Under the pieces are notes generated by a model. That model saw only the letters and a list, made by a program, of their open reading frames with translations, did no database searches and had not been told where the DNA came from. Positions 21,898 to 33,126 of a stretch of DNA of 64,000 bases are shown here, piece by piece. This DNA is from Daucus carota subsp. sativus. Lineage: Eukaryota; Streptophyta; Magnoliopsida; Apiales; Apiaceae. The DNA lies in NCBI RefSeq assembly GCF_001625215.2, contig NC_030381.2, forward strand, positions 38,066,689 to 38,130,688. Direction: 5' to 3'. Positions within the stretch are counted from its first letter, which is position 1, and each line of letters opens with the position of its first letter. A program made the position numbers and the translations under genes.

Positions 21898-23917
21898 ATT
21901 AGTTATTATGAGCATGCTAGTTTCAAATCAATGACACTGAAGCATAACATAAGCACTTCACTAACCTCTCACTGTATTTCTAACAGTGTCTTCTCTGTCA
22001 CATAGAGTTGAACGATCTAAATTACTTCCTATCAAGTCTCAATCCCTGTCAAACTTCTATCAGACCCAACTAGTGAACTAACCTTGTTCTAAAGTTTCTG
22101 CCAGAAACATACGCACAGGCTAAGCACTATGTCTAGATAAGAAATAACTAATGACGATATACTCAACTCCAATCATCTTTACAGGGAGACGTAAAATTAG
22201 ATGATCAATCATGATGGTTACATAATGTCTCTGAGTGTTGTTTAGTAAGCAAAATAGAGTGTTTCTGGTGCATATTCTTTTCCAGCATTTAATACCCACG
22301 AAGCCACCCCATGTGAATGGTCCAACAACACAGTTTTACAATAAACAGCAAATGAACAGATCGAGGTATTTCACGAATCAACATTAAAACCTTCTTACCT
22401 GATAAATCATCGTAGTAACTTGCATTTGATAGCTGAAAAAAGCATTGCCCCTGCCGTGACTTTCTTAGTTGACACGCTGACAGGTTGAGGTGATTCAGAA
22501 AATCATCAAGAAACCATTTGGTTTGAGATACAGGTTTGCTCTAATACTGTCAGTATAAGGCTGCACATGACAATACTTCAAGTACTGAATTTAGAAACAA
22601 ACATTACCATAAGTTGCTAATAAAAAAATCACACACCTATATGCAGATAAGAATAGATCCCCAACTTCATTCACTAATAACCCATACAGAATATAGTCAG
22701 GGTCCTATACCTTTTCTAAGAGTCGAACATATGTGCAGTAAACTGCAATAATGAAGTCACTCCTTGAAGCTATGACCTAATAATATACTTATTATCACTG
22801 TGGTTCAGAAAATCAAGTGGTAAACTGCATTTCTTAATCAGCAAAAGAAAACACCAAATGACCAAAACATGGTTCACTGAAGATGCGGTTTACCAAAGAA
22901 AATATACCAAACCACTACATTAACATATAAATCTAAATATCAAAATACAGTGATAGATGAAATTATACAGCTAAGTACTGTCCCAGAAATTTGTTTGTTT
23001 TACAAGTGACCTTAAAAAAAACACGCATTGTATTGTATCAGGCTATCTGCGTGCGTTAGGGCCAAACACCCAAATATAATGCAATTATACTTGTGAAAAT
23101 ATCAGCTTAGTGTTTACTTATATACATTTGCATGTGTGGGTAGGGTTTTTCGTGTTTTTTTTTTTTTGGGGGGGGGGGTTTACGAGTAAGTAACCTCGTT
23201 ACAACCATAGATCAATGTATTTCAGAAAGCACAAAATGTGCAAAGTTGTTAGTGATAAATTATATATCTAAATCTTTTATATGTTGAGGCCTATATATAT
23301 AAAAACCTTACATGTATATTAGTAGCTCGCTATCTTGAAGTTTGATCTGATACAACTATTTAAATTTAAACACAACAATGCGTAATATTCTTTAAAGAAT
23401 ATATCTCATCAAACATTAAGTAATTTGTGTTTACCTATATCTAAACTACCTTTCAAAATATTAGCTTTCTACACAATCCAAACTGAGGCTTCATCAAACA
23501 CGGCTCTGTGAAGTTTAAACACACAGCTAACCAGGTTGCCTCTGCAGAGAAATGAAATTTATAGATTGGTCATATAATATGGTCAAACATTAAATCCAGA
23601 CTAACTCTCAGAATAGATATTTTACACAAATTCAATGTGAAAAGCCTACATGGGCCACATCATGAATATCAAAGGCAATTAATCACTGTTTTTAACGCTA
23701 TTCATCGCAATATATATATTAGGGAACACAATTTTAATTACATATCATATAAAATTACAATAATATTTTGACAATCTCTCTGCAAATAGAGTAAAATGTA
23801 AATTGACTTCGGCAAAAAGCATTCAACAAAGTACAAACGATAAGCTAAAGTTTGACTTGGTAATGGAAAGGACTTGGAGAATGTGGGAGTAAAACTATCA
23901 ATTACTCTAAGACATAT

Positions 23918-23920
<3 letters not shown>
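21898..23920. other. Intergenic region with one possible isolated exon
   Basis: No complete gene. On the minus strand, 22540-22399 stays open for 47 codons and ends exactly at a consensus donor (TCAG|GTAAG). It could be an exon of an unseen gene, or chance. A run of about 15 T then 10 G lies at 23156-23180. The remainder is AT-rich and featureless. Confidence 0.4.

Positions 23921-23964
<44 letters not shown>
23921..23964. repeat. (TA)n microsatellite
   Basis: 22 TA units in a row, just left of the MITE at 23982. Confidence 0.95.
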
Positions 23965-23966
<2 letters not shown>

Positions 23967-23981
23967 CAATTGCTCAAATGG

Positions 23982-24319
23982 AAACCACTAGAATAAAAAC
24001 TAAAATGGAAACAAAGAGAAACTATACCTAAATGACCTCACCCACCCCCTATATGTCATCACCCATCGAGGGCCCACCCTCACCCCCACTCAATCCACCC
24101 CGAGCCCTCTAGGGCCTCGCCAAGGCTCCTCACAGGCCCTTGACAGGCTCCAGACAGTCTTACAGAGCCAAACCTTGGCCTCACCATGGTCCCATTAGGC
24201 CCCGACCCGGCCTAATTAGGCCCCACTTAGACCCCGTCTATGCCCATCTCAGGGTCCATCCCCGGTCCCAAAACCCGCATCATTCTACTTAATCGCATTG
24301 GTTTCTATTCTAGTAGTTT
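23982..24319. mobile_element. MITE-like element with a GC-rich core
   Basis: Left AAACCACTAGAATAAAAAC and, in reverse on the right, AAACTACTAGAATAGAAAC match at 17 of 19 positions. The core from about 24050 to 24270 is strikingly GC-rich, with repeated AGGCCC, GGGCC and CCCCA words, in an otherwise AT-rich region. No open frame of interest and no clear target duplication. Confidence 0.65.
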
Positions 24320-24321
24320 AT

Positions 24322-24905
24322 ATATATAGGAATAGGATCAAATAAAAACTTTTTTAAGTTACAAACTTACAAACTTTTTTTATTCTTTAATCCTTAGTTA
24401 TAGAAAGTATCCATGTTGAAAATTATTGAAAAAACATTACAATATTTAAAAATAACACATAAATAAATCGTGCATTCAGCACATTTGTAACTGGAGTTCA
24501 ACATCGGGGGTAGAACACTAATTATCATTGTGTTGAATATATTTATAGAGATGCTTAAACTATACCTCTAGGGTTTGGTTAGGGTCTAGAAACATAAATA
24601 TTGGTTATATAATACGTTTAACTTAGTTCTTACATTGAAAAATTAGTTTATGTACTTCTCCAACACAATTTCTACCGATGTTCAACCAAATATGTTAAAG
24701 AATGTTGAACTCAAATTATATAAGTGTTGAAGGCATAGTTTAATTATATATTTACTAATGAAATAGTGATGTATTTTCAATTATTTTCAACATGGATACC
24801 TTATATAGCTAATAATTAACATTTATTATTCATCCACCAATCAAAATTTACTATTACCATGAAAGTTAGTGACTATTGTGTGCCCTTGGGCACACCACAG
24901 AAAAT
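24322..24905. mobile_element. Palindromic MITE with a GTGTGCCC hairpin at one end
   Basis: Inverted arms 24400-24432 and 24774-24805 share GTATCCATGTTGAAAA. Inner arms share GTTCAACATCGG and TTCTACCGATGTTCAAC near 24490 and 24672. At the right end, 24878-24895 is an 8-bp stem, GTGTGCCC-TT-GGGCACAC. Borders are approximate. Confidence 0.55.
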
Positions 24906-26091
24906 CCCACATATATAGTGCCAGTAAATGAGCCAGTACGGATATAAATATACGGAGTCGGATAATTTATATTTTTGGGAATAAGTAATCACAACAAAAT
25001 CAATATCCTTCACTTACTGATTAAAATATATATAATGCCGGTATACCAAATATGTAGGGAAATTGTACCAGTAATGACATAGTCCCCAGTAAGTAATTTT
25101 GTTCTTCTCTGCAAGCTGCTAATTAAAAAAAAAAATTCATCAAAAGTAAACTAAGAGGAGAAACAAAGAACAGGAAAAATGTTCATCATTAAAATGTACA
25201 GTATAATACATACATATGAGCAATTACGAATGCAGACAGTCAAGGTAATGTCCTACACCAAGCACAGTGCCGCAAAATAAGCAAGATCTTACAATCTCAT
25301 CGTTGTGAGTTGACTATACAGTGTTTAGTTCCACAGATTAGGGCTTCACATTCTGACACCTTACAGTTGCAGAGTGGCAATTACATATTAACCCATGGAA
25401 GAAAAAATTGGCAACCTAGAGAGCAAAACTAGAACCTCATTTACAAATTTGAAGAGATAAGAACATTATTGTGTACTTGATAATATAAGAGACTTGTAAG
25501 TTGTTGAAAAGTGAAAACTAATACTTACCAAGATAAAACAATAATCGAGACTACTAGATGCAGACAGACTGACAAATATGTATCAGGTTACCCTCAGACT
25601 ATGCAATTACATTCAGAATTTGTTAAAATTATATCTATACTGGGTAAACTTATACTGTGTGAACCAATTCCCAGATACGGTTTAACAAATATAATAGAGA
25701 GGAGAGGACCTTTTTTCTTTGTGCGAGTGTTTGTGTGACAATCACAAATTTTGTATCCAGGACAGTGTGTTTACACAATATCATATTTCATGTAATAAAA
25801 AAGGGATGATAATAGACCAATCACCAGTTTGGTCCGAATTACCGGTATGCAGGACAGGATACCGATTTTCAGAACACCGTGGCAGTTCGCAATCGTTTGA
25901 ACCGGAACATCGGTATTGATTTCATCTGATTTGCAATTTAAACTCATTTGAGAATTTACATAACTCATGGTTTGGTTCTAATATCTTTGGTTATGGTCTT
26001 TGCTCAAAATGTAACAAAACTTCGTATCATGTTTGCACATATGAAAGAAAAGCTAGCAACTTCAGACACAATGATATTGTTTTCAATCATG
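24906..26091. other. 3' flank of the PORR gene, no gene
   Basis: Short frames on both strands at 25511-25968 show no family resemblance and overlap one another. Nothing else is supported. Confidence 0.5.
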
Positions 26092-27291
26092 TCAGTTTAA
26101 TTCCCCATCCCTTTTTGCTACCAACTCCATGTCTTTTTGTATGGCTTCTCTTTGCGCCCTTAACTGCTCTGCTCTCTTTCGGTGTCCCTCATCCAACAAC
26201 TCCACAAACTTATCTTTGATCTCCAGCAGTGGATCTCGGTCAATTAGCTGGTCATCCTTGTAAGCTTCCCTAAGCATAGCTGTCTTAATTCCCCCCTTCA
26301 ACGACATATAAAATATTCCCGAATGTCTTGTGAATGCCGTCGAAAATGCATTCGAAAACCTATACTCTTCGCAAAATTTTCCCAATATTGGGACAGGAAT
26401 CCTCTTATAAAGAGACAGCGAAAGCAGCTCATGAAAAACCCCAACCGTCCTCTTCTCCATTTCTCGCGACGCTTGATCCAAATTCGATGCATCTTCATAC
26501 GGCGATATATACGGCAGCTCCATCCAATCCCTAATCCACTCTCTCATCTCTTTCTTCAAAAAAAACCCCGATGGGAGCTTCACATCAAAAGCCGGCCTAA
26601 CTCTTATCCCCATCAAACTCTCCTCCTCCTTCGCCTTCCTCTCTATCACCGACTCCGCAAACTCCTCATTCCACGACACCAACTCCAAAAACAACTTCCC
26701 CTCCCCCGAACTCCCCACCAACCTAAAATACTCCGGATACTTCGGCACCAAACTCACCAACAAATCATTCGGAAACCCAAACTCCCTCTTCACATGCACC
26801 AATTTATCCGCACTAACCACCCTATCCTTCGCCATCATCAACAACTTACACAATTTCCCCACCACAACCCTCTCATTCTCCCCCCTAATCCTCTCCTCCT
26901 CCTCCAAAAACCTCCTCAACCCTAAACTCGCCCGAACAAACGGAACCGCCTCCGCCTTCGGCCTAATCCTATCCAAATACAATTCAAACAAACTAGGGTT
27001 CCTATCCATAAACGTCTTAATCCTAACCGGCAATCTCAGCCTTTCGCGACGCTTCTCGAGATACCGAAGGGGAATAACTTGCCCTGGTTCATTTAACACC
27101 TCTTTTACGACACGAGCACATAGTCTATAGTGTTTGTCATTATCAATTGCTTGGTCTAGTTTATGATCTTTACGCCAAGCTACTTTAAGACTTGAAATTG
27201 AAGCAGTGAATTGAAACCAAACCCTAACCCTAGAAATTGTGCTATTGTGATTAGTGTTGAGTAAAGATGATAGAGTGGAGTGATTAAACAT
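26092..27291 (-). CDS. PORR-domain organellar RNA-binding protein
   Basis: 399 residues, intronless. A short N-terminus with many Ser, Asn and Arg and few acidic residues looks like a mitochondrial or plastid targeting peptide (about residues 1-38). The rest is one PORR (plant organelle RNA recognition) domain, roughly 40-370. Family words include LRYLEKRRERLRLPVRIKTFMDRNP, KYPEYFRLV, and the C-terminal stretch FSNAFSTAFTRHSGIFYMSLKGG followed by DRDPLLEIKDKFVELL. PORR proteins such as WTF1, RPD1 and WTF9 act in group II intron splicing or transcript stability in organelles. Length and lack of introns fit the family. I cannot say which introns it serves. A large antisense frame is a composition shadow of this gene. 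Confidence 0.93.
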   Translation of the reverse strand: MFNHSTLSSLLNTNHNSTISRVRVWFQFTASISSLKVAWRKDHKLDQAIDNDKHYRLCARVVKEVLNEPGQVIPLRYLEKRRERLRLPVRIKTFMDRNPSLFELYLDRIRPKAEAVPFVRASLGLRRFLEEEERIRGENERVVVGKLCKLLMMAKDRVVSADKLVHVKREFGFPNDLLVSLVPKYPEYFRLVGSSGEGKLFLELVSWNEEFAESVIERKAKEEESLMGIRVRPAFDVKLPSGFFLKKEMREWIRDWMELPYISPYEDASNLDQASREMEKRTVGVFHELLSLSLYKRIPVPILGKFCEEYRFSNAFSTAFTRHSGIFYMSLKGGIKTAMLREAYKDDQLIDRDPLLEIKDKFVELLDEGHRKRAEQLRAQREAIQKDMELVAKRDGELN

Positions 27292-27558
27292 ACCTGATTT
27301 GTGTGTGTGTGTGTTTATGAATTGGAGTGTGTGTTTGCAATGGAGTGATTGTTGTGAGAGCTTGGTCTGTTGCAGGGCTTTTCAAACTTCTCCCGGGAAA
27401 TGTGAATGACGAGATTACAATCATTTTTTTTAATTTTTTTATTTTTATAATTTTATGTCCTTTTAGATTTTTTTTTATAAAAGTTTCAAATATATAGTCA
27501 TCAATCATCAATCATCAATCAATCATCATCAATCATCAATATATATATTATATACTTA

Positions 27559-27974
27559 GAGTTAAGTTCTATGGAGTACATAAAAACATTGGAGTATTGG
27601 AGTACAAATCATAATTTTTTAGTTTGATCCTATATAATATCTTTGATTATCTAAATTTTGATATAATCTATCATTTATAAGTTGTCTTTCACATAATTGT
27701 CAATTAATCATTAATATCTTTCAACTTGAACAAGTATTAAGATTATTGTTCTGCTTATTAGTTATACTGCAGAACATAGAGTCCTATGATTTATAAAAGT
27801 AATTATTCTACCATTTGATCACGATGTTTATGTTGCAGAACATAATGTGCAGGTTGTCAAATATTTACAAATATTAATGGACAAAAAAATTGAAATTTAG
27901 ATGACTGGATTACATTTTATCAAACTTTGTACTCCAATACTCCATTTTTTTTTGTACTCCATAGAACTTAACTC
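27559..27974. mobile_element. Mutator-like MITE (family copy 2), inserted at a Helitron 5' end
   Basis: Its outermost ends (GAGTTAAGTTCTATGGAG and the reverse) are perfect inverted repeats of at least 20 bp. The flanks are identical 10-bp direct repeats, TATATACTTA at 27549-27558 and 27975-27984, consistent with a Mutator-type 9-10 bp target duplication. Terminal sequence, length and internal GCAGAACATA words relate it to the copy at 7045-7472. The target sequence is itself the start of the Helitron-like element that follows. Confidence 0.9.
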
Positions 27975-28920
27975 TATATACTTATATATAATAAACGTAA
28001 GGGAGATAATTTGGTCGCATGGTCCTATGTTCCAAAAACTTATCATCCGTTGGATCGTATGTTGAACAAATAAGCACCGTTAGATTAGAACAAAATTAAA
28101 TTATGTTCTACAAGGAAACTGATATCTACTTAGCATGTTTATAATTCCTTTTTCGAATCCAAAACAAATTCTGTCTTTCATGTGTTTTTGATTTTTTTAA
28201 TCCAAAATAAATATTTCCTACAAATTTTAATTATAGAATCGTATAAATCACACCGTCAAAAAATTATTTTTATCCATCGGATCCTATATTGAACAAATAA
28301 GCACCGTTAGATTAGAACAAAATTAAATTCTGTTTCATAAGACAACTGATATCTACTTGCATGTTTATAATTTCTTTTCTGAATCCAAAACAAATTCTGT
28401 ATTTCACGTGTTCATGATTTTTTTAATCCAAAATAAATATTTTCTACCAATTTTATCTGTAGAATCATATAAATCGCACCGTCACAAAATTATTTTTATC
28501 TAATATATTTCAAAATTAATAAGCCCGATTTATGTGAGGAACGAATACAAAAACTTTTTCTTAATCCAAAGCAAATTCTACCATCTTATTTCATGTTTAT
28601 GATTCATCTTCTTAATTCAAAACAAATCGTGTTTATCAATTTTAATCTCGAACCACAAAAATTTTTAGAAAAATATTTAAATCACATTATAATAATTTTA
28701 ATATAAAATACATTTATAAATATAATCTAATAGGAGTTGGCGTCACATATTCTACTTAAAATAATTTAAAATTTGATAGAAAGAATTTAATACGTTGGCA
28801 TGATACATACAATTTTAATTTATTATTTATAAATTAATTTTTTTCACACCATTTAAAATATATTTAAAAAGTTTATAAATAATTAAAAAGCTCGCGTGCC
28901 TTGCACGGGCTATAAGCTAT
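27975..28920 (+). mobile_element. Helitron-like non-autonomous element, copy A
   Basis: Starts TATATACTTATATATAATAA followed by CGTAAGGGAGATAATTTGG. It ends with the hairpin GCGTGCCTTGCACGGGC then TATAAGCTAT, where a plant Helitron would read CTAG. No coding capacity. About 900 bp, with internal copies of AATCCAAAATAAATATTT and ATAAATCGCACCGTCA. Joined head to tail to copy B. Confidence 0.72.
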
Positions 28921-29800
28921 TATATACTTATATATAATAAGCATAAGGGAGATAATTTGGTCGCATGATCACATTGTCCAAAATCTTATCATCCGTTGGA
29001 TCGTATATTGAACAAATAAGCACCGTTAGATCAGAACAAAATTAACTTCTAATTCTAAAAGGCAACTGATATCTACTTGCATGTTTATAATTCCTTTTCT
29101 GAATCCAAAACAAATTCTGTCTTTCACATGTTTATGACTTTTTTAATCCAAAATACATATTTTCTACCAGTTTTAATTGTAGAATCATATAAATCGCACC
29201 GTCATAAAATTATTTTTATCTAATATATTTTAAAATTAATAAGACGGATATTTTAATCCAAAATAAATATTTCCTACCAGTTTTAATTGTAGAATCATAT
29301 AAATCGCACTGTCACAAAATTATTTTTATCTAATATATTTTAAGATTAGTAAGCCAAATTTAAATCATATTATAATAATTTTAATATAAAATACATTTAT
29401 AAATATAATCTAATGGAAGTTGACGTCACATATTCTACTCAATATATATTAAAATTTGTTAAAAAAATTTTAATACTTTGGCATGATACATAAGAGAAAA
29501 GAAATGGCTTGATTACAATAATTTATTTGAAGCTATTAATGGCTATTTTATACTGCATCGTCACTTTCGGATGATCCAACGTGTGACCAGTTTTTTTTTA
29601 CAGAAACAAGTCTGAAAAGTAGAACCTATATATTTTTACAATAATTCTGACTTACAAACAAATCATAATTTCAAATTTTATTTAATTGAAATTTTTTATT
29701 TTTTATTTATAAATTAAATTCTTTCACACTATTTACAATATAATTAAAAAGCTTATAAATAATTAAAAAACTCCCGTGCCTTGCACGGGCTATAAGCTAG
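28921..29800 (+). mobile_element. Helitron-like non-autonomous element, copy B
   Basis: Same start as copy A (TATATACTTATATATAATAA) and the same order of internal words. The 3' end is canonical: a perfect 7-bp stem CCCGTGC-CTT-GCACGGG (29773-29789), then CTATAAGCTAG ending at 29800. The next base is T, as expected for insertion between A and T. Confidence 0.78.
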
Positions 29801-31312
29801 TATATATAAAGGAAGATGCGGGCGTGTCTAGAAATGTCCGATTCAGTCTTCTGAATTTTCTTAAATTTCGGATAGAAAATATAGTTATAATTCAAAAAAT
29901 CAGGTTTAAGAATTCTAAAGGTAATACAATTCTTTTCTTATTGAATTCTAAAGATGATACCATTCTTTTCTTTTTTATTTAGTATTTTTTATTGAATTCT
30001 AAAAATGATACAATTCTTTCTTTGTCAAAAAAAATGATACAATTCTTTTCTTATTTAGTAATCCTAAAAGAAATAGGATTATATTTAAAAAATCAGGTTC
30101 AAGGATTCCAAGCGTCCATACAATTTTTTTCTTTTTGGATTCCAAAAGTAATACAATTCTTTTATTATTTAGGAATACTAAAAGGAGTAGGATTATATAT
30201 ATTCAAACTAACAATAATAGATAAATTATAATTTATATTTAAGATTTTTGGATTCTAAAGATAATACAATTCTTTTATTATTTAGGAATACTAAAAGAAG
30301 TAGGATTATATTTATTCAAACTAATAATAATATGTAAAATATAATTTATATTTAAGATTTTTAAGGTAATATGTACAATTCTTATTTTCTATAAGATATA
30401 TCGAAGATATATTCGAAATTTATATTATAAAATTTTATTTTTGATAAGATATATAGAAGAATAATCTAATACTCAACTACGTTTAAGAGTCTAAATAGTA
30501 GACACAAATAATAAATTAGAGAACATGATATGTTCGAATCATAAAATTTATTAACTCAACGTGTCTAGAATTATTGAATTTAGTCTTATCATTTTCTTAA
30601 TTAAATTTCAAATTGAAAATAAAATTATAACTTAAAAATCAGGTTGAAAAATACAATTATTATTTTCAAAAGTTATAAAACTTATAGTCTTATTTTATTA
30701 AAAAAATTAAAATCATATATCTAACAAATAATTTTCTTAAATTTTGAATGAAAAATAAAATTAAAAATTAAAAATAAGGTTCAAGGGTGGCAAAGGAAAT
30801 ACAATTCTTTTTCTTATTCAAGATTCGTAAAAAGAGTATGATTTTATTTATTTAATATAACAATCATTGAAAAAATACAATAAAAACATAATTCTTATTT
30901 TCGAAAGTTATAAATTATAGTCTTATTTTATTAATTCTATTCAAATTATATATATATAAATAATTTTCTTAAATTTAGAGTAGAAAATAAAATTAAGAAT
31001 ATAGAAAATATGAGTATAATCTAAAAATCAGGTTCAAGTATTGTATAGATAAAAGGATTGCAAAAATAGTACAATTCCTTATTTATTTAAAAATCATAAA
31101 ATAGTAGGATCCTATTTATTCAAAATAACAATTATTTAACAAATATAATTAAAAAAATAATTCTTATTTTTAAAAATTATAAATTTTATAATCTTATAAT
31201 CTTATGTTATTAGTTTTTCTCAAATCATATATCTAAAAAATAAAAATCAGCATCTTCCCGAATATCAAATTGTCTATTCATAAACTCACGTCGTTCCAAA
31301 AAGATCAATAAC

Positions 31313-31559
31313 ATAGCAACTCTATCATGAAAACATCTTTGAGATCGTCGCAACGTCATTCAAACAGTATGCATACATATAGCAACTCTATCATGAAAAC
31401 ATCTTTGAGATCGTCGCAACCTCATTCAAACAGTATGCATACATAACTCACAACCAATCTCAATAAATAAGATAGCAACTCTATCATGAAAACATCTTTG
31501 AGATCGTCGCAACCTCATTCAAATACTATGCATACATAACTTACAACCAATCTCAATAA
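31313..31559. repeat. Three-copy direct repeat inside Helitron copy C
   Basis: Copies start ATAGCAACTCTATCATGAAA at 31313, 31379 and 31472. The shared core is about 66 bp and ends ATGCATACATA. Copies 2 and 3 add CTCACAACCAATCTCAATAAA-like sequence, giving spacings of 66 and 93. There is very little divergence between copies. Confidence 0.9.
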
Positions 31560-32120
31560 AAGTTGGATTCAGTCGTATAATTTTCTTGAATTTCGAATAG
31601 AAAGTAAAATTATAATTTAAAAAATCAAGTTCAAGTATATTAAAGATAATACAATTCTTTTTTTTATTGGATTCTAAAAATAAGAAAATTCTTTTCTCAT
31701 ACTTTTATTAAATTTGAGATAGAAAATATAATTATAATTTAAAAAATCAAGTTCAAGGATTCCAAAAGTTAATACAATTACAGTTCTTTTCTTATTTAGG
31801 AATCCTAAAAGGAAAAAAATTATATTTATTTAAACTAACAATCATAGATAAAATAAAATTTATATTTAAGATTTGTAAGGAAATACGTATAATTTTTATT
31901 TTCGATTTAGTTTTATAATTGTTTTAAATTTCAAATAGAAAATAAAGGATTGTAAAGATGATAATCATTAAAAAACTAATAGCAAAAAAAATAGAACTAT
32001 AAAAGAATATTAATTTTTAACTAATAAATAGGAAACATAAAATAAAAATAATTAACAAATAAAATAAGATATATAAAATAGGAATCATATATTGATTTTA
32101 TGATGATGCAAATGTTTCTT

Positions 32121-32622
32121 GATTAGTATTGTGTTTGACGGGCACGGGAGGCGGCCCAAACTAATTTTTATCTAAATAATAATAAATTTTCTATTAATAT
32201 TATGTTTGACGGGAAAGTGGGTAGAATAAAGTGGCTAAAATAAAATTTTATCTATGTTATAATATATTTTTTCGTCATAACGGGACCACGGTCCAAAATA
32301 ATTTTTATCTAGTTATAATCTCTAATTTTATCATAATTAGAATAATTTTTATTAGTATTGTGTTTGACAGTAAGGAAACGAATATCTAAATTATAATACT
32401 TTGTTATTAGTATTGTGTTTGACAAGAGAGCAGCTCACATTAATTTTGATCTAAATTATAATATTTAATTTTATCATAAAAATAATGATTATGGATAATA
32501 TTGTCTTTGACGGGATGGGGTTCGAAATAATTTTTTTATTAGTATTGTGTTTGACATGATGACCACTTAAACAATTTTCTATACCAATTATAATATTTTT
32601 TATTAGTGATATGTTTAACGAG
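32121..32622. repeat. Seven-copy dispersed motif TTAGTATTGTGTTTGACGGG
   Basis: Copies begin near 32121, 32192, 32350, 32404, 32494, 32538 and 32601, spaced irregularly at about 45-160 bp. Each is usually followed by a purine-rich word and then ATAATTTTTATCTA. They end just before the terminal hairpin of Helitron copy C. Confidence 0.85.
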
Positions 32623-32820
32623 AAGATGACTCAAAATAATTTTTAATGCTATTATAATATTGATTCATATCAAAATTTATCACGCCGCCGCGAAGCGCGG
32701 CTTTTTTCACTAGTTTATTTTATAACCGGAAATCAAATTTATCACATGCGAAAGTATTATGTAAAAAATCAGAAATATAGGATTATCACATATAAAAGTT
32801 AAAAATGTGATGTCACTGTT

Positions 32821-33126
32821 CACTATAAAAAAACGGCTATTTTAGATCGCCTATCGACGGATAATTTCGACCGTATATGATTGAAAATAAAAGTGTCCGA
32901 GAATAGCCAGTCAAATATATTATAAGCACCTTTTTTTGTTCGAATTTCCAGTGAAAAATTGTTTTGGTTAAAAGGACGGTCGAAAAAAAGGGCTAAATTT
33001 TAAAAAAAATAAATTAACAGACCTATATGAACTAGCATAGTTTTAGTTTTATCACGGTGCAAAATAGAGTTTTCCAATTAGTATTTTTTAGCGATGAAAA
33101 ATAGCCGCTTTTTTTTTTTTACAGTG
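32821..33126. mobile_element. Miniature CACTA-type element
   Basis: Begins CACTATAAAAAAACGGCTAT and ends ATAGCCGCTTTTTTTTTTTT followed by ACAGTG. The inverted terminal repeats are about 28 bp and imperfect, with CACTA/CAGTG ends. Length 306 bp, no coding capacity. The 3-bp flanks (GTT and ATC) do not match, so the target duplication is lost or the border is off by a few bases. Confidence 0.72.

Larger units (their letters stand above)
29801..32713 (+). mobile_element. Larger Helitron-like element, copy C (different family)
   Basis: Begins TATATATAAAGGAAGATGCGGG directly at the CTAG end of copy B. It ends with the stem GCCGCG-AAG-CGCGGC (32687-32701), then TTTTTTCACTAG and a following T. That is the classic Helitron 3' terminus. 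The body is AT-rich without coding capacity. It contains several related 70-90 bp units (GGATTCTAAAG..TACAATTCTTTT..AGGATTATAT) at about 29850-30360, the three-copy repeat at 31313 and the seven-copy motif at 32121. Confidence 0.75.

Noticed and set aside
26323-26925. 200-codon plus-strand frame antisense to the PORR gene
   Set aside because: Pro/His/Leu-rich composition is the reverse reading of Arg/Glu/Lys-rich PORR codons; no family, no promoter.
31313-31559. CRISPR-like array
   Set aside because: Only three long repeats without unique spacers, in plant DNA inside a Helitron.
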